Shown: positions 29,695-38,655 of the stretch, piece by piece
Layout: every line of letters begins with the position of its first letter
Numbering within the stretch: position 1 is the first letter of the stretch
Source: Planctomycetota bacterium
GTDB taxonomy: Bacteria > Planctomycetota > UBA1135 > GCA-002748355
Assembly: GCA_027021385.1 (NCBI GenBank)
Contig: JALUUL010000008.1
Coordinates: 1 to 64,000 of the forward strand
Reading direction: 5' to 3'
DNA: 64,000 nt
The notes under the pieces: generated by a model
The model's database searches: none
What the model was told of the DNA's origin: nothing
Seen by the model: only the letters and a program-made list of their open reading frames with translations
Position numbers and translations under genes: made by a program

Positions 29695-30755
29695 ATCCGT
29701 TTCCCTCCATCGAGAAGGGAAACCCCTGCCCCCCGTACGACCCTTCCGGCCCGGTAGGCTGGTTGCCCGGCCCGGGACAGTTCCCTGAGGATCCTGTCCG
29801 CCGCGTCTTCGGCCACGACGAGAACGAAGCCGAATCCCATGTTGAAGACCCTGTAGGCCTCTTCCGGATGGAGGGAGCCAATCCCGACGCAAAGCTCGAA
29901 GATCGGAGGCCGTGGGACGCTTCGGATCTCGACCTCGGCGCCGAGCCCCTCGGGAAGGACTCTCGGAAGGTTGTCGAGGAGCCCCCCGCCCGTGATATGG
30001 GCGCAGCTGTGGACGGCCGATCCGGAAGGGCCGTCCAGGATCCGCCCGACGGGGTCCAGATACGAACGATGGACTTCGAGGAGGACCTCTCCGAGCTTCC
30101 GGCCGCCGAGTTCTTTTGGTTGGTCCTCGAGTAAAAACCCTCGGTCCTCGAGCAGGAGCTTCCGGGCCAGCGTGTATCCGTTCGTGTGGAGGCCGGTCGA
30201 GGGAAGTGCGAGAAGGAGGTCCCCCTCCTCGACCCGGCTCCCGTCGAGCAGGCGCTCGGGTTCCACGATCCCGACGATCGTCCCAACGAGATCGAAATCC
30301 CCTTTCCCATAGACTCCGGGCATCTCGGCGGTCTCTCCGCCCAGGAGGGCCGTGCGGTTCTCCCGGCAGGCCTTCGCCAGTCCCGCGAGGAGGCCCGCGA
30401 ACTGTTCCCGATCGAGCCTTCCGGTCCCCAGGTAGTCCAGGAAGAAGAGAGGGCGCGCGCCTTGGACGAGGATGTCGTTGACGCAGTGATTGACGAGGCA
30501 CTGTCCGACCGTGTCGAAGCGGCGCATCGCGCCTGCGATCCGGATCTTCGTCCCGACCCCGTCCGTGGAAGCGACGAGGCATCCCCGGCCGACCCCGGCC
30601 TTCTCCAGGTCGAAGAGACCACCGAAGAGCCCGATGTCCCCGAGCACCCCCTCGGTGAAGGTCGAACGGATCACCCCCCCCGCGTCCTTCAGGGCCTCGG
30701 TCATCGCATCGATGTCGACGCCCGCCTGTTTGTAGAGGTCCCGTCCTCCGCTCAT
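29691..30755 (-). CDS. purM: phosphoribosylformylglycinamidine cyclo-ligase
   Basis: 354-aa AIR synthetase of de novo purine synthesis, making aminoimidazole ribotide from FGAM with ATP. Family blocks are S-T-D-G-V-G-T-K, N-D-I-L-V-Q-G-A, G-G-E-T-A-E-M-P, L-P-S-T-G-L-H-T-N-G and H-I-T-G-G-G-L-x-D-N-L-P-R-V. Length is normal. ATG 30755 overlaps the NUDIX stop as ATGA, and its own stop overlaps the TPR gene as TTGA. The AIR product also feeds ThiC, which lies elsewhere in the window. Confidence 0.96.
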   Translation of the reverse strand: MSGGRDLYKQAGVDIDAMTEALKDAGGVIRSTFTEGVLGDIGLFGGLFDLEKAGVGRGCLVASTDGVGTKIRIAGAMRRFDTVGQCLVNHCVNDILVQGARPLFFLDYLGTGRLDREQFAGLLAGLAKACRENRTALLGGETAEMPGVYGKGDFDLVGTIVGIVEPERLLDGSRVEEGDLLLALPSTGLHTNGYTLARKLLLEDRGFLLEDQPKELGGRKLGEVLLEVHRSYLDPVGRILDGPSGSAVHSCAHITGGGLLDNLPRVLPEGLGAEVEIRSVPRPPIFELCVGIGSLHPEEAYRVFNMGFGFVLVVAEDAADRILRELSRAGQPAYRAGRVVRGAGVSLLDGGKRI

Positions 30756-31348
30756 CGTGTTCCTTCCTGGTCTGAGAAGGGAGGAGGGAAACGCGGACTC
30801 CCGTCCTCCGCCTGGAGGGACGCAAGGATCGGCCCGGCAGGACAGGACCGCAACAATTCCTCGCATAGCTTCCGGTTGTTCCGGAAGGCGATCCGGTCGG
30901 GAAGGCGGTCCAGGGACCACCACCGGACCTCGGACGCGTCGGCTCCGGGACGGAGCGTCCCCTCCACCGGCACGCCTAGGAATACGGCCAGATTCGCCTT
31001 CTTCCTCGGATCGTCGACGGTGTAGAGCAGGGAGAGGAGGCCGAGGATCCGGATCCGGATCCCCGTCTCCTCGAGGGTCTCCCGGATCGCCGTCGTCTCG
31101 GGGTCCTCCTCGTATTCCTGGAAACCAGCGGGAATACCCCAGCAGTCCTTGTAGGGATCGATCCCCCGTCGTACGAGCAGGATTTCGCGTTCCCGGACGA
31201 CCAGGGCCCCGGAGGCCGAGGCCGGGTTCCGGTAGAGTACGTAGGAGCAATCGGGACAGGCGGGACGTTTCCGGCCTTCGACCTCCCGGAGTTCGAGCCT
31301 CGCCCCGCACAGGGGACAGTGCCGGGCACGATCCGTCCATGAAGTCAT
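30752..31348 (-). CDS. NUDIX hydrolase with N-terminal zinc ribbon
   Basis: 198-aa protein. Two Cys pairs (C-P-L-C at about residues 11-14 and C-P-D-C at about 31-34) make a small zinc ribbon, then a NUDIX domain with the box G-F-x-E-x-x-E-D-P-E-T-T-A-I-R-E-T-L-E-E-T-G-I. Zinc-ribbon NUDIX proteins include NudC-like NAD-cap and ADP-ribose enzymes; the substrate is not certain. ATG 31348 is used. It is first in the minus-strand operon and divergent from dxr across 66 bases. Confidence 0.85.
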   Translation of the reverse strand: MTSWTDRARHCPLCGARLELREVEGRKRPACPDCSYVLYRNPASASGALVVREREILLVRRGIDPYKDCWGIPAGFQEYEEDPETTAIRETLEETGIRIRILGLLSLLYTVDDPRKKANLAVFLGVPVEGTLRPGADASEVRWWSLDRLPDRIAFRNNRKLCEELLRSCPAGPILASLQAEDGSPRFPPPFSDQEGTR

Positions 31349-31414
31349 GACCCTCCTCGTTCCGGTCGAGTCGGAGCGGGGATCCGGGCCCCCCGCCGGT
31401 TATGGTGTGCGCCG

Positions 31415-32560
31415 ATGACTCGCAGATTGGCCATTCTAGGCGCGACCGGTTCGATCGGGCAGAGCGCCCTTTCGTTGCTCGGGGAATCCGCACTGGATCT
31501 CGAGGTCGTGTGTCTCTCAGCCCATCGGAATCTCGAAGCCCTGGTGAATGCCTCGGCGCCCTGGCCGGAGGCCCGCCGGGTTCTCACCGGCAGAAGACCG
31601 GGGGATCCTTCCGTCCCGGCGGAGGCCGGATACGGGTTCGGTCCCGAAGGCTTGCTCGAGTCCCTGGAGGCCGCGGATCCCGACCTCGTGTTGAACGGAA
31701 TCACCGGGGCGGCGGGGATCGAAGCCTCCGCCTGGACCCTCGCACACGGGAAAACCCTCTGCCTCGCGAACAAGGAATCCCTCGTGCTCGGAGGACCCTG
31801 GCTCCTCTCCCTCGCGGCGGAGACGGGAGCCAGGATCCTCCCCGTGGACAGCGAGCACGCGGCGATCCACCAATGCCTCCGGGGAGAACGCAGAACCGAC
31901 ATCCGGTGCATCTACCTGACCGCCTCGGGGGGTGCCTTGCGGGACGTCCCTCTCGAGGACCTGGATGCGATCGAACCCACAGTCGCACTGAGGCATCCGA
32001 ACTGGTCGATGGGAGCGAGGATCACGATCGGCTCGGCCACGATGATGAACAAGGCCTTCGAGGTCCTGGAAGCGCACCACCTGTTCGACCTGCCCGGTGA
32101 CCGGATCCGGGTCCTCCTCCACCGGCAATCGATCGTCCACGGGATGGTGAGCTTCAGGGACGGTTCGATCGTCGCCCAGCTCGGAAAACCCGACATGAGG
32201 GTCCCGATCCACTATTGTCTGGCTTGGCCCGACCGGGGTGAGTTCGCTTTCGACGGCTTCGATCCGGAGGAATTCGCGAGCTTGACCTTCGAGACGGTCG
32301 ATCCCCGGCGCTTCCCGGCCCTTGCCCTGGGCTACGAGTGCCTCGAACGGGGAGGGGACGCCGGTTCCGTCCTGAACGCGGCGGACGAAATCGCGACGGA
32401 GGCCTTTTTGAAGGGGAGGATCTCCTTCCGCAAGATCGCCGAAATCGTCGAAAAGGTCCTGGAACGACATGTTCCGCGGCCGATCTCCTCGATCGAGGAG
32501 ATCCTCGCCGCGGACGAATGGGCTCGTGAGGAGGCGAGACGTTGCTTGGATTCGGTCTAG
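31415..32560 (+). CDS. dxr: 1-deoxy-D-xylulose-5-phosphate reductoisomerase
   Basis: 381-aa enzyme that makes methylerythritol phosphate in the non-mevalonate isoprenoid pathway. The motifs are complete: NADPH loop G-A-T-G-S-I-G-Q-S-A-L, A-N-K-E-S-L-V, metal-site D-S-E-H, and the R-H-P-N-W-S-M-G-A-R-I-T-I-G-S-A-T-M-M-N-K-A-F-E block. Length is normal. ATG 31415 follows directly on the divergent NUDIX gene. The stop overlaps rseP by 19 bases. dxr followed by rseP is a widespread order. Confidence 0.96.
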   Translation: MTRRLAILGATGSIGQSALSLLGESALDLEVVCLSAHRNLEALVNASAPWPEARRVLTGRRPGDPSVPAEAGYGFGPEGLLESLEAADPDLVLNGITGAAGIEASAWTLAHGKTLCLANKESLVLGGPWLLSLAAETGARILPVDSEHAAIHQCLRGERRTDIRCIYLTASGGALRDVPLEDLDAIEPTVALRHPNWSMGARITIGSATMMNKAFEVLEAHHLFDLPGDRIRVLLHRQSIVHGMVSFRDGSIVAQLGKPDMRVPIHYCLAWPDRGEFAFDGFDPEEFASLTFETVDPRRFPALALGYECLERGGDAGSVLNAADEIATEAFLKGRISFRKIAEIVEKVLERHVPRPISSIEEILAADEWAREEARRCLDSV

Positions 32561-34431
32561 AGAACCTCGGTTACTCCCTGATGGTCGTCTTCGGTGTCGG
32601 CCTCCTGATCTTCGTTCACGAACTCGGCCATTTTCTCGCCGCCAAGGCCGCAGGGGTGCGGGTCGAGGTCTTCTCCCTCGGCTTCGGACAGCGGCTCTGG
32701 GGATGGAGACGGGGAGAGACCGATTACCGGATCTCCCTGATCCCCCTGGGCGGCTATGTGAAGATGTTCGGCGAGCAACCGGGGGAGGGGAATTCCGAGG
32801 ATCCAGGAAACCTCCAGAATCAGTCGGTGCCCTGGCGATTCCTGATCTTCTCCGGCGGGGTCCTGATGAACCTGCTGTTTGCCCTGGTCGCCTTTCCTCT
32901 CGTCTTCTCCTGGGGAGTCCCCTTCATCGCCCCGGTCGCCGGAGACGTCCGGCCGGGTTCCGCGGCCTGGGCCGCTGGGCTCCAGCCCGGCGACAGAATT
33001 CTCCGCATCGAAGGACGGGACGCCTATTCCTTCGACCAAATCCTGATGGAATCGGCCCTGTCGGGGGACGAGGGGCTCGAACTCGAGATTCAGAGGAGCG
33101 GTTCGCCGAAGAAGGTCCTCGTCCATCCGAGATTCCTGCCCGAAGAGGGCCTGAAGAATCTCGGGATCTCCATCCCTGTGGAATCCGAAGGCGAGATCAA
33201 GCTGACCTCGAAGGACGGCCCCGCCGGAAAGGCGGGATTGCGGGACGGGGATCGAATCATGAAGATCCAGGGGAAAACCTGGTCACCCCGGGTCTGGTCG
33301 GACTTCGCGCGTGAATGGACTCTTCGACTGGGGCGTTGGAAGACTGAAAAGAAGAGGCTCCAACTCGTCGTCGATCGGGCGGGGAAGAGCATGACCTTCG
33401 AGATTGCCCCCCGCTTGAGGAAGGATCGGGGACGCCTCCTCGGAGTCTGGGCCCCCCAGACCCGGGTCCTGGCGACCCGCCGGGTCGAGGGCTTTCCCCC
33501 CTCTCCGCTGCGGAAGGGGGATCTCTGCCTGAACCTTCTCTCCGGTGGTGCAAGGATCCCCGTTCTGGAGTCCTCGGATCTCCAGAAGGCCCTGCGCGGT
33601 GCCTCCTCCGGAGCCGTACTCCAGGTCCGCCGCCCGAACCCGGAGAGGATGAGCCCGGTGGATGGGGCCTTTCTCGAGGTTCCGGTGCCGAAGGCCTTTC
33701 TTGGACCCGAGGGAGCCGCAGCCTTCTTGGAAACGACGGCCTTCGGACCCGACGAGACGAGCGGTCGGGTCGTCGTCCAGGAAGGTTCGGCCGCATGGAA
33801 GGCGGGCCTGCGCACGGGCGATCGGATCCTCGAACTCGGTGGGCGGGAAATCCGGCGTTTCGAGGACCTTCGACTGGCTGTCGCGGCCTCGGGGTCGGAA
33901 AGCCTGTCCATCCGCTGGAAACCCGCGAGCGGGCCGAAACCCCGCGAGGGGAGCATCCGGCCGGAGCCCCGGGAGGTCCTGGACTTCGGGTTCACGGTCT
34001 CGATCCACAACCGGAAGGAAGTCTACAAGGTCTCGGGATTCCTGGCGAGCCTGGCGGCGGGCGCGAGGTGCAGCGTCGACACGATCCGGAAGCTCTACGT
34101 GACCTTGAAGCGCATCGTCGGAGGGACGGTTTCCTCGAGGAAGCTCGGGGGCATCATCACGATCTCGGTGATGACCTATGAGACCGCGAGGTCGGGTTTC
34201 CCTTACTACCTCTTCTTCCTCGCGATCCTCTCCCTGAACCTCGCCTTCCTCAACATCCTACCGATCCCCGTTCTGGACGGAGGTCACCTGCTCTTCCTCC
34301 TGATCGAGGCCGTCAAGGGCTCTCCCGTCTCCGAACGGGTCATGACCTGGTCCCAGATCGTCGGCCTGGTCCTGGTCCTCGCCTTGATGGTCTTCGTGAC
34401 CTTCAACGATGTCCTCCGACTCCTCGGTTGA
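32542..34431 (+). CDS. rseP: site-2 protease RseP, three PDZ-like domains
   Basis: 629-aa membrane metalloprotease that cuts membrane-buried substrates such as anti-sigma factors or signal-peptide remnants. Zinc site H-E-L-G-H in helix 1 (about residues 26-30), the usual G-G-Y-V-K-M-F-G-E loop, and the third ligand region N-L-x-P-I-P-V-L-D-G-G near the C-terminus are all present. Between them are three PDZ-like units (A-G-L-Q-P-G-D-R-I-L at about 149, A-G-L-R-D-G-D-R-I-M at about 233, A-G-L-R-T-G-D-R-I-L at about 421); typical RseP has two. Start TTG 32542 has GAGGAGG upstream and lies inside dxr. Confidence 0.92.
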   Translation: MLGFGLENLGYSLMVVFGVGLLIFVHELGHFLAAKAAGVRVEVFSLGFGQRLWGWRRGETDYRISLIPLGGYVKMFGEQPGEGNSEDPGNLQNQSVPWRFLIFSGGVLMNLLFALVAFPLVFSWGVPFIAPVAGDVRPGSAAWAAGLQPGDRILRIEGRDAYSFDQILMESALSGDEGLELEIQRSGSPKKVLVHPRFLPEEGLKNLGISIPVESEGEIKLTSKDGPAGKAGLRDGDRIMKIQGKTWSPRVWSDFAREWTLRLGRWKTEKKRLQLVVDRAGKSMTFEIAPRLRKDRGRLLGVWAPQTRVLATRRVEGFPPSPLRKGDLCLNLLSGGARIPVLESSDLQKALRGASSGAVLQVRRPNPERMSPVDGAFLEVPVPKAFLGPEGAAAFLETTAFGPDETSGRVVVQEGSAAWKAGLRTGDRILELGGREIRRFEDLRLAVAASGSESLSIRWKPASGPKPREGSIRPEPREVLDFGFTVSIHNRKEVYKVSGFLASLAAGARCSVDTIRKLYVTLKRIVGGTVSSRKLGGIITISVMTYETARSGFPYYLFFLAILSLNLAFLNILPIPVLDGGHLLFLLIEAVKGSPVSERVMTWSQIVGLVLVLALMVFVTFNDVLRLLG

Positions 34432-35296
34432 CCTCGGCGGATCGCATCCCGACCGGGACCTCGCAGGAGCATTCCTGGCTCTCGTCCGGCCGCGAATGCT
34501 CCCCTCCGCCGCAGCTGATGTTCTCGCAGGGGCGGCTCTGGGTGGAGGGCTCGCGGGCGTCGCCCCCTTTTCCCTCCTGGCCGCGATGCTTTCCGGCATG
34601 CTGCTGTACGCCGGCGCCCTCGTCTGGAACGACGTCTGCGGAATCGAGGAGGACGGGAAACACCGCCCGGAACGCCCTCTTCCCCGAGGGGCCTGCACCC
34701 GGGCCGAGGCTGGCCTGTTCGGCTCCGTTCTCCTCCTTCTCGGGATCCTGGTTCATCCCTCGATCCTCCTAGCCGGGGGGATCCTCGTCGCCGCCCTTGC
34801 CTACGACCTCCTGGCTCGAAGAAGTCCCTGGACCGCGGCGCTCCCGGCCTTCTGCCGGCTCCTGCTCTGTCTTTCCGGAATCTCGGTCCTGGATTCCCCG
34901 GACCTCTCGTTCGGGGTTCTTTCCTGCCTGGGGGCCTATGCCGGTTACGTCGTGATCTGCGTCCTGCACGGCCGTCTCGAGGACCGGGGCATGGAAGCCG
35001 GGGGTTCCCCCCTCGGAAGCTCCTCTCTCAAGAAGGCGGCCCTGGTCACGGTCCTGATTCCCGGACTCTTTGGAAAAGGCTGGTCCTGGCTCGGAATCCT
35101 CCCTCTGGGCTTCCTCCTGGTCAGGGACTTTCGGGAGACGGCCGACCCGGCCGCCCGTACGGGTGCGCTCTTGCGGGGTCTCCTTCGTTTCCCTTTGATT
35201 CTCGCCCTCGCCGGAGGGTCCCTCCTCGCCTCGGCCCTCCTCTTGATCCCGGGCTACGCCGCCTCCTGGCTCTTCGGGAAACGCGGTTGGAGTTGA
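34409..35296 (+). CDS. UbiA-family prenyltransferase
   Basis: 295-aa integral membrane protein with seven to nine hydrophobic helices and the prenyl-diphosphate site W-N-D-V-C-G-I-E-E-D-G (about residues 72-82). The usual spacing N-D-x-x-D-x-x-x-D has Gly in place of the middle Asp. A basic R-P-E-R-P-L-P-R-G follows, and A-Y-D-L-L-A-R-R-S-P lies at the second site. The acceptor is unknown; EboC-like or ubiquinone/menaquinone-type roles are possible. ATG 34409 overlaps the rseP end. The isoprenoid theme (dxr upstream) fits. Confidence 0.82.
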   Translation: MSSDSSVDLGGSHPDRDLAGAFLALVRPRMLPSAAADVLAGAALGGGLAGVAPFSLLAAMLSGMLLYAGALVWNDVCGIEEDGKHRPERPLPRGACTRAEAGLFGSVLLLLGILVHPSILLAGGILVAALAYDLLARRSPWTAALPAFCRLLLCLSGISVLDSPDLSFGVLSCLGAYAGYVVICVLHGRLEDRGMEAGGSPLGSSSLKKAALVTVLIPGLFGKGWSWLGILPLGFLLVRDFRETADPAARTGALLRGLLRFPLILALAGGSLLASALLLIPGYAASWLFGKRGWS

Positions 35297-35330
35297 CCTC
35301 CTCGAAACCCGACGGAAGGGCTCCTCCGCC

Positions 35331-36320
35331 TCAATCCCCCTTCCGGACCGAGGCGTAGGCTTCCCTGGCCTGCTCCCGCGACAGGAGGCCTTCGGCCACC
35401 ATCAGAGTCAGGGCCTTCTTCAGCTTTTCGGGATCCTTCTGGAGCGCCGTCATCCATGGAGCCAGGGTGGAGGGCGCCGCGTCCTCCGCCGAAGTTCCTC
35501 CGCCCGCCCTCTCCTCGTTTTCTCCCGGATCCTCCTCCGGAGATTCGATCGCGAGATCGACGGGGTCGATCAGGCCGGATCCGTTTTCCTCGTCCTCCTC
35601 GATCCGATGCGGCGGATCGGATTCGAATACGGTTCCAAGCGTCTCCACCGGACCATGGTCATCGGACGCGGTTGCCTTGATCCTGGACTCGAGAGGCAGG
35701 GCTTCCCCCGGGGCCTCCGTCTCGGTCGAGGCCCCTTCCTCAAGAAGAGGAGTCCTCGTGACCCCCTCCCATTTCTCACGAGCCTCGCCGGGTTCCTGTC
35801 CGAGATGCCGTTGGGCCGCGTCCTGGTTCCCCTCGAAACGGAATCCGTCGAGTTCGTCGGCTGCGAGTTCCTTCAGATGGGCTTCGATCTCGGCCGCCTC
35901 CGTCCTCATTCCGTATTCCTCGCGGAGTGTCCGGACCATCTCCTCGGCTCTTTGAAGGGTCGTACGGAAGAACTCCTTCATCTCACGGGCGATCCGCTCC
36001 TGGACAATCTTGGCCTGTTTCTCTCCGACCTGGTTCAAGATCCGGGCCGCGATTCTCGTCGTACCCTCGACGAATTCCTGCATTTCCCTCTGCAGGCGGA
36101 TCTCGAGGGCTTCCTTCCGGTCGTCTTCGGCGAGGACCCGGGCCGAATCGGAGGTTGCGGGCAGCCCCCCCTCCCCGGACTCACCCCGATACTTCCTCTT
36201 CTGCTTCTCCCTGCGGAATGCCTCGAACTGGTCTTCTGGCGGTAGTTGCCCACGCATGAGCGATGCCTCCCCGGATCCTGCGGTTTCCCCGTCTCTATCG
36301 ACGATCGGAAGAGGGCTCAT
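35331..36320 (-). CDS. coiled-coil cytosolic protein
   Basis: 329-aa protein, Glu/Arg-rich, with a predicted coiled coil at about residues 60-160 (heptad-like L/I/M/A spacing, for example I-A-A-R-I-L-N-Q-V-G-E-K-Q-A-K-I-V) and an acidic, low-complexity second half. No membrane segment or known domain was recognised. ATG 36320 overlaps the stop of the upstream nucleotidyltransferase as ATGA. A later ATG (about residue 22) is possible. Function unknown. Confidence 0.7.
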   Translation of the reverse strand: MSPLPIVDRDGETAGSGEASLMRGQLPPEDQFEAFRREKQKRKYRGESGEGGLPATSDSARVLAEDDRKEALEIRLQREMQEFVEGTTRIAARILNQVGEKQAKIVQERIAREMKEFFRTTLQRAEEMVRTLREEYGMRTEAAEIEAHLKELAADELDGFRFEGNQDAAQRHLGQEPGEAREKWEGVTRTPLLEEGASTETEAPGEALPLESRIKATASDDHGPVETLGTVFESDPPHRIEEDEENGSGLIDPVDLAIESPEEDPGENEERAGGGTSAEDAAPSTLAPWMTALQKDPEKLKKALTLMVAEGLLSREQAREAYASVRKGD

Positions 36321-37699
36321 GAGTCCCCGGAGAGAAGCTCCCTCGCCATTCTCAATGCCTCGGTCGCATCGCGGATTCGACCCGCGGCCCGGGCGTCGGC
36401 GATCCGCGCGAGGGCCTCGCCGATTCGAGGCCCCTGTGCGTAGCCGAGGGCGAGAAGGTCCTTCCCCGTTAGCAGGGGAGGAAGGGGTTCGGGGTCGAGG
36501 GTCTTCCAGGCATCGAGCATGATCTTGTGGAGATCGAGCTTCCGGTGCGAGGCCAGACAATCGGCCCGATGGAGCGCCAGATGTGACGGGAACAGGGGTG
36601 ACCGCAAGAAGGCCTCCCTTCGGGAGGGTCGGAAGGATTCGAAGGAGGCGATTCCGATGTGGAACGCACAGAGTTCGACGACCTCCTCACGCAGGTCTGC
36701 GGGCGCATGGAAACGGAGAAGGCAGGCCCGGGCCATGTCGGCGGAGAGCCGGTCATGACCATGGAAACGGATCCTGTCCCCGGACGCGTCCAGGGTTTCG
36801 GGTTTGCCGAAGTCGTGACAGAGGGCGGCCCAGGCAAGGCTTCCGGAGGGGGGCTCTTCGAGATGGGCGAGCACGAGACAGGTGTGCCGGAAGACATCCC
36901 CCTCGGGGTGGTAGTTCCGGGGCTGGGGAACCCCGACGAGGGCGGCGGCCTCCGGAAGGATATGGGGGAGGATTCCGGCCTTTTCGAGGAGAAGGAGCCC
37001 CCTGCCCCTTCCCCGGCCCGTGAGAAGGGCCGTCAGTTCGAGGAAGGCCCGTTCCTTGGGAACTCTCCCGACTTCTCCTGAGCAGGCGCGAATCGCGGTC
37101 CAGGTGGCCCGATCCGGGACGAGGTCCAGGGAGGCTGCCAATCGTAGCCCTCGAAGAATCCGCAACGGATCCTCCCGGAACCGGTTCTCCCCCTCCCCGA
37201 TCACACGCAGCCGCCGGGCGCGGAGATCCCGGAGTCCTCCGAGCGGATCGAGGAGTTTCCCGTCCGCCGGGCCAAGGTAGAGAGCGTTGCAGGTGAAATC
37301 CCGGCGGTGTGCGTCGATCTTGGGATCGCGAAGAAAACGGCATGCGAAAGGCCTTCTTCCGTCCACGTACCGGCCCTCGGCCCGGAGGGAAGTCAACTCG
37401 AAGGGCCGGCCGGCCAGCTTCCCGTGGAGGCTTCCGTAGGGCCGGCCCGGTTGTTCCCCTTCCAGGACCTCCCGTCCCAAGAGTTCCGCCGCCGATTCCG
37501 GTTCGGCGGTCGTCGCGAGATCGAGGTCTCCGGGCCGGCGGCCGAGGAACAGGTCCCGCACGGTCCCCCCACAAAACCAGAGTTCCTCCCCCGCTCCCCG
37601 AAATTTCTCCGCGAGCCTCCGGAACTCCGAGGGCAGGACCACCCGCCTCCAGAAGGCGAAGGTCCCTCCTCCGGGATTTCCTGGCGTCTTCCCCGTCAT
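36317..37699 (-). CDS. CCA-adding / poly(A) polymerase-type nucleotidyltransferase with HD domain
   Basis: 460-aa enzyme of the class II nucleotidyltransferase group. Catalytic head G-G-T-V-R-D-L-F-L-G-R-R-P-G-D-L-D-L-A-T (about residues 42-61), then R-R-D-F-T-C-N-A-L, the R-E-D-P-L-R-I-L-R-x-L-R block, and an HD-like segment C-H-D-F-G-K-P (about 298-304) seen in HD-containing tRNA nucleotidyltransferases. It could add or repair tRNA CCA ends, or polyadenylate RNA. Both tRNAs in this window encode CCA, so repair is one option. ATG 37699 is preferred to an upstream start for length. Confidence 0.9.
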   Translation of the reverse strand: MTGKTPGNPGGGTFAFWRRVVLPSEFRRLAEKFRGAGEELWFCGGTVRDLFLGRRPGDLDLATTAEPESAAELLGREVLEGEQPGRPYGSLHGKLAGRPFELTSLRAEGRYVDGRRPFACRFLRDPKIDAHRRDFTCNALYLGPADGKLLDPLGGLRDLRARRLRVIGEGENRFREDPLRILRGLRLAASLDLVPDRATWTAIRACSGEVGRVPKERAFLELTALLTGRGRGRGLLLLEKAGILPHILPEAAALVGVPQPRNYHPEGDVFRHTCLVLAHLEEPPSGSLAWAALCHDFGKPETLDASGDRIRFHGHDRLSADMARACLLRFHAPADLREEVVELCAFHIGIASFESFRPSRREAFLRSPLFPSHLALHRADCLASHRKLDLHKIMLDAWKTLDPEPLPPLLTGKDLLALGYAQGPRIGEALARIADARAAGRIRDATEALRMARELLSGDS

Positions 37700-37761
37700 T
37701 CCACGACTATACCTGTCCACTCGGACGTCCCTCATCCAGGGATCGACCGGAGAAACGGCAA

Positions 37762-38640
37762 ATGTTGTTACATACAGGTCCTCGATCCTCCTCGCACAGA
37801 TTCGGCATCGGGGACATCCTCGTCCTTCTGGGCCTGGCCAGTGTCCTCTGGGTCACGGTCTCTCCCTATCTCGAGGGCCATGCTCTGGGAGAAAAGGAAC
37901 TCGAAGCGATCGGAGTTCTCGAATCCTGGTGCGGGGAGGACGTCCCGGAGACCTTCCGGGACCCGACGGCGACCTACCGAAGTCTCGCGCAGGAGTTCGG
38001 TTTCGATCTCCGCCAAGAGCGTGTTCCCGGAAACGGACGAATGGAATCCTCCCTGTGGGTCAGTGGGCGGAAAGCCCTTGTTTTCGATCCTTGTCCCCTG
38101 GCACGAGGGACGGGGATCTACCTCAGGGTCCGGGACCTCTCCGCCCCATCTGGGTCCCCCGATCTCCGGATCCTGGACTCGGATCGAGGCTTGTGCGACG
38201 GGACCGGAAAACCCATCACCCCCAAGGGGGCCTTCGACCGGAAACTCCTCGAACTCGGCCGGAAGCTTCGCGAACTCCCTTTTCTTCCTTGGTTACGTCG
38301 GAGACTCGCCGACTTCCCGGCGGATTCGGGCGAAGCGGATTGGAGCGCGAAGGGGTATCTCTTCCGCCTGGTCCCGGTCGAGATGCCGGGGGCGGGTTTC
38401 GGTCATTTCATTTACGCCTGGCCGATCGAGCAGGGCGTTTCGGGCTTCGCCGCATTCTGTCTTCGACTGGAAGAGGAGATCGTCCAGACCCGGAACCTCG
38501 TCCATCGCTATTCAGGAACGGATTCGGTTCCCGCGCCCCGGGCTTCGATCCGGAGAAGCAGTTCGGAACTCCGGAGCGACGGGGCTTACACCGGCCTCGA
38601 CGGGAACACCTGGTTTCCCGTGCTCGCTCCCGAGTCCTGA
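37762..38640 (+). CDS. hypothetical membrane-anchored protein
   Basis: 292-aa protein with one N-terminal hydrophobic helix (about residues 15-38, G-I-G-D-I-L-V-L-L-G-L-A-S-V-L) and a soluble outer part. The helix at the start recalls a prepilin-like anchor, but no G-F-T-L/V-E cleavage motif is visible. No known domain recognised. Start ATG 37762 is weakly supported upstream; frames further upstream run in other genes. Isolated between oppositely oriented genes. Confidence 0.65.
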   Translation: MLLHTGPRSSSHRFGIGDILVLLGLASVLWVTVSPYLEGHALGEKELEAIGVLESWCGEDVPETFRDPTATYRSLAQEFGFDLRQERVPGNGRMESSLWVSGRKALVFDPCPLARGTGIYLRVRDLSAPSGSPDLRILDSDRGLCDGTGKPITPKGAFDRKLLELGRKLRELPFLPWLRRRLADFPADSGEADWSAKGYLFRLVPVEMPGAGFGHFIYAWPIEQGVSGFAAFCLRLEEEIVQTRNLVHRYSGTDSVPAPRASIRRSSSELRSDGAYTGLDGNTWFPVLAPES

Positions 38641-38655
38641 GAGGACCGGCCCTCC

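Noticed and set aside
37762-38640. Type IV prepilin
   Set aside because: The N-terminal helix is similar in place, but the prepilin cleavage motif with G and E is missing.
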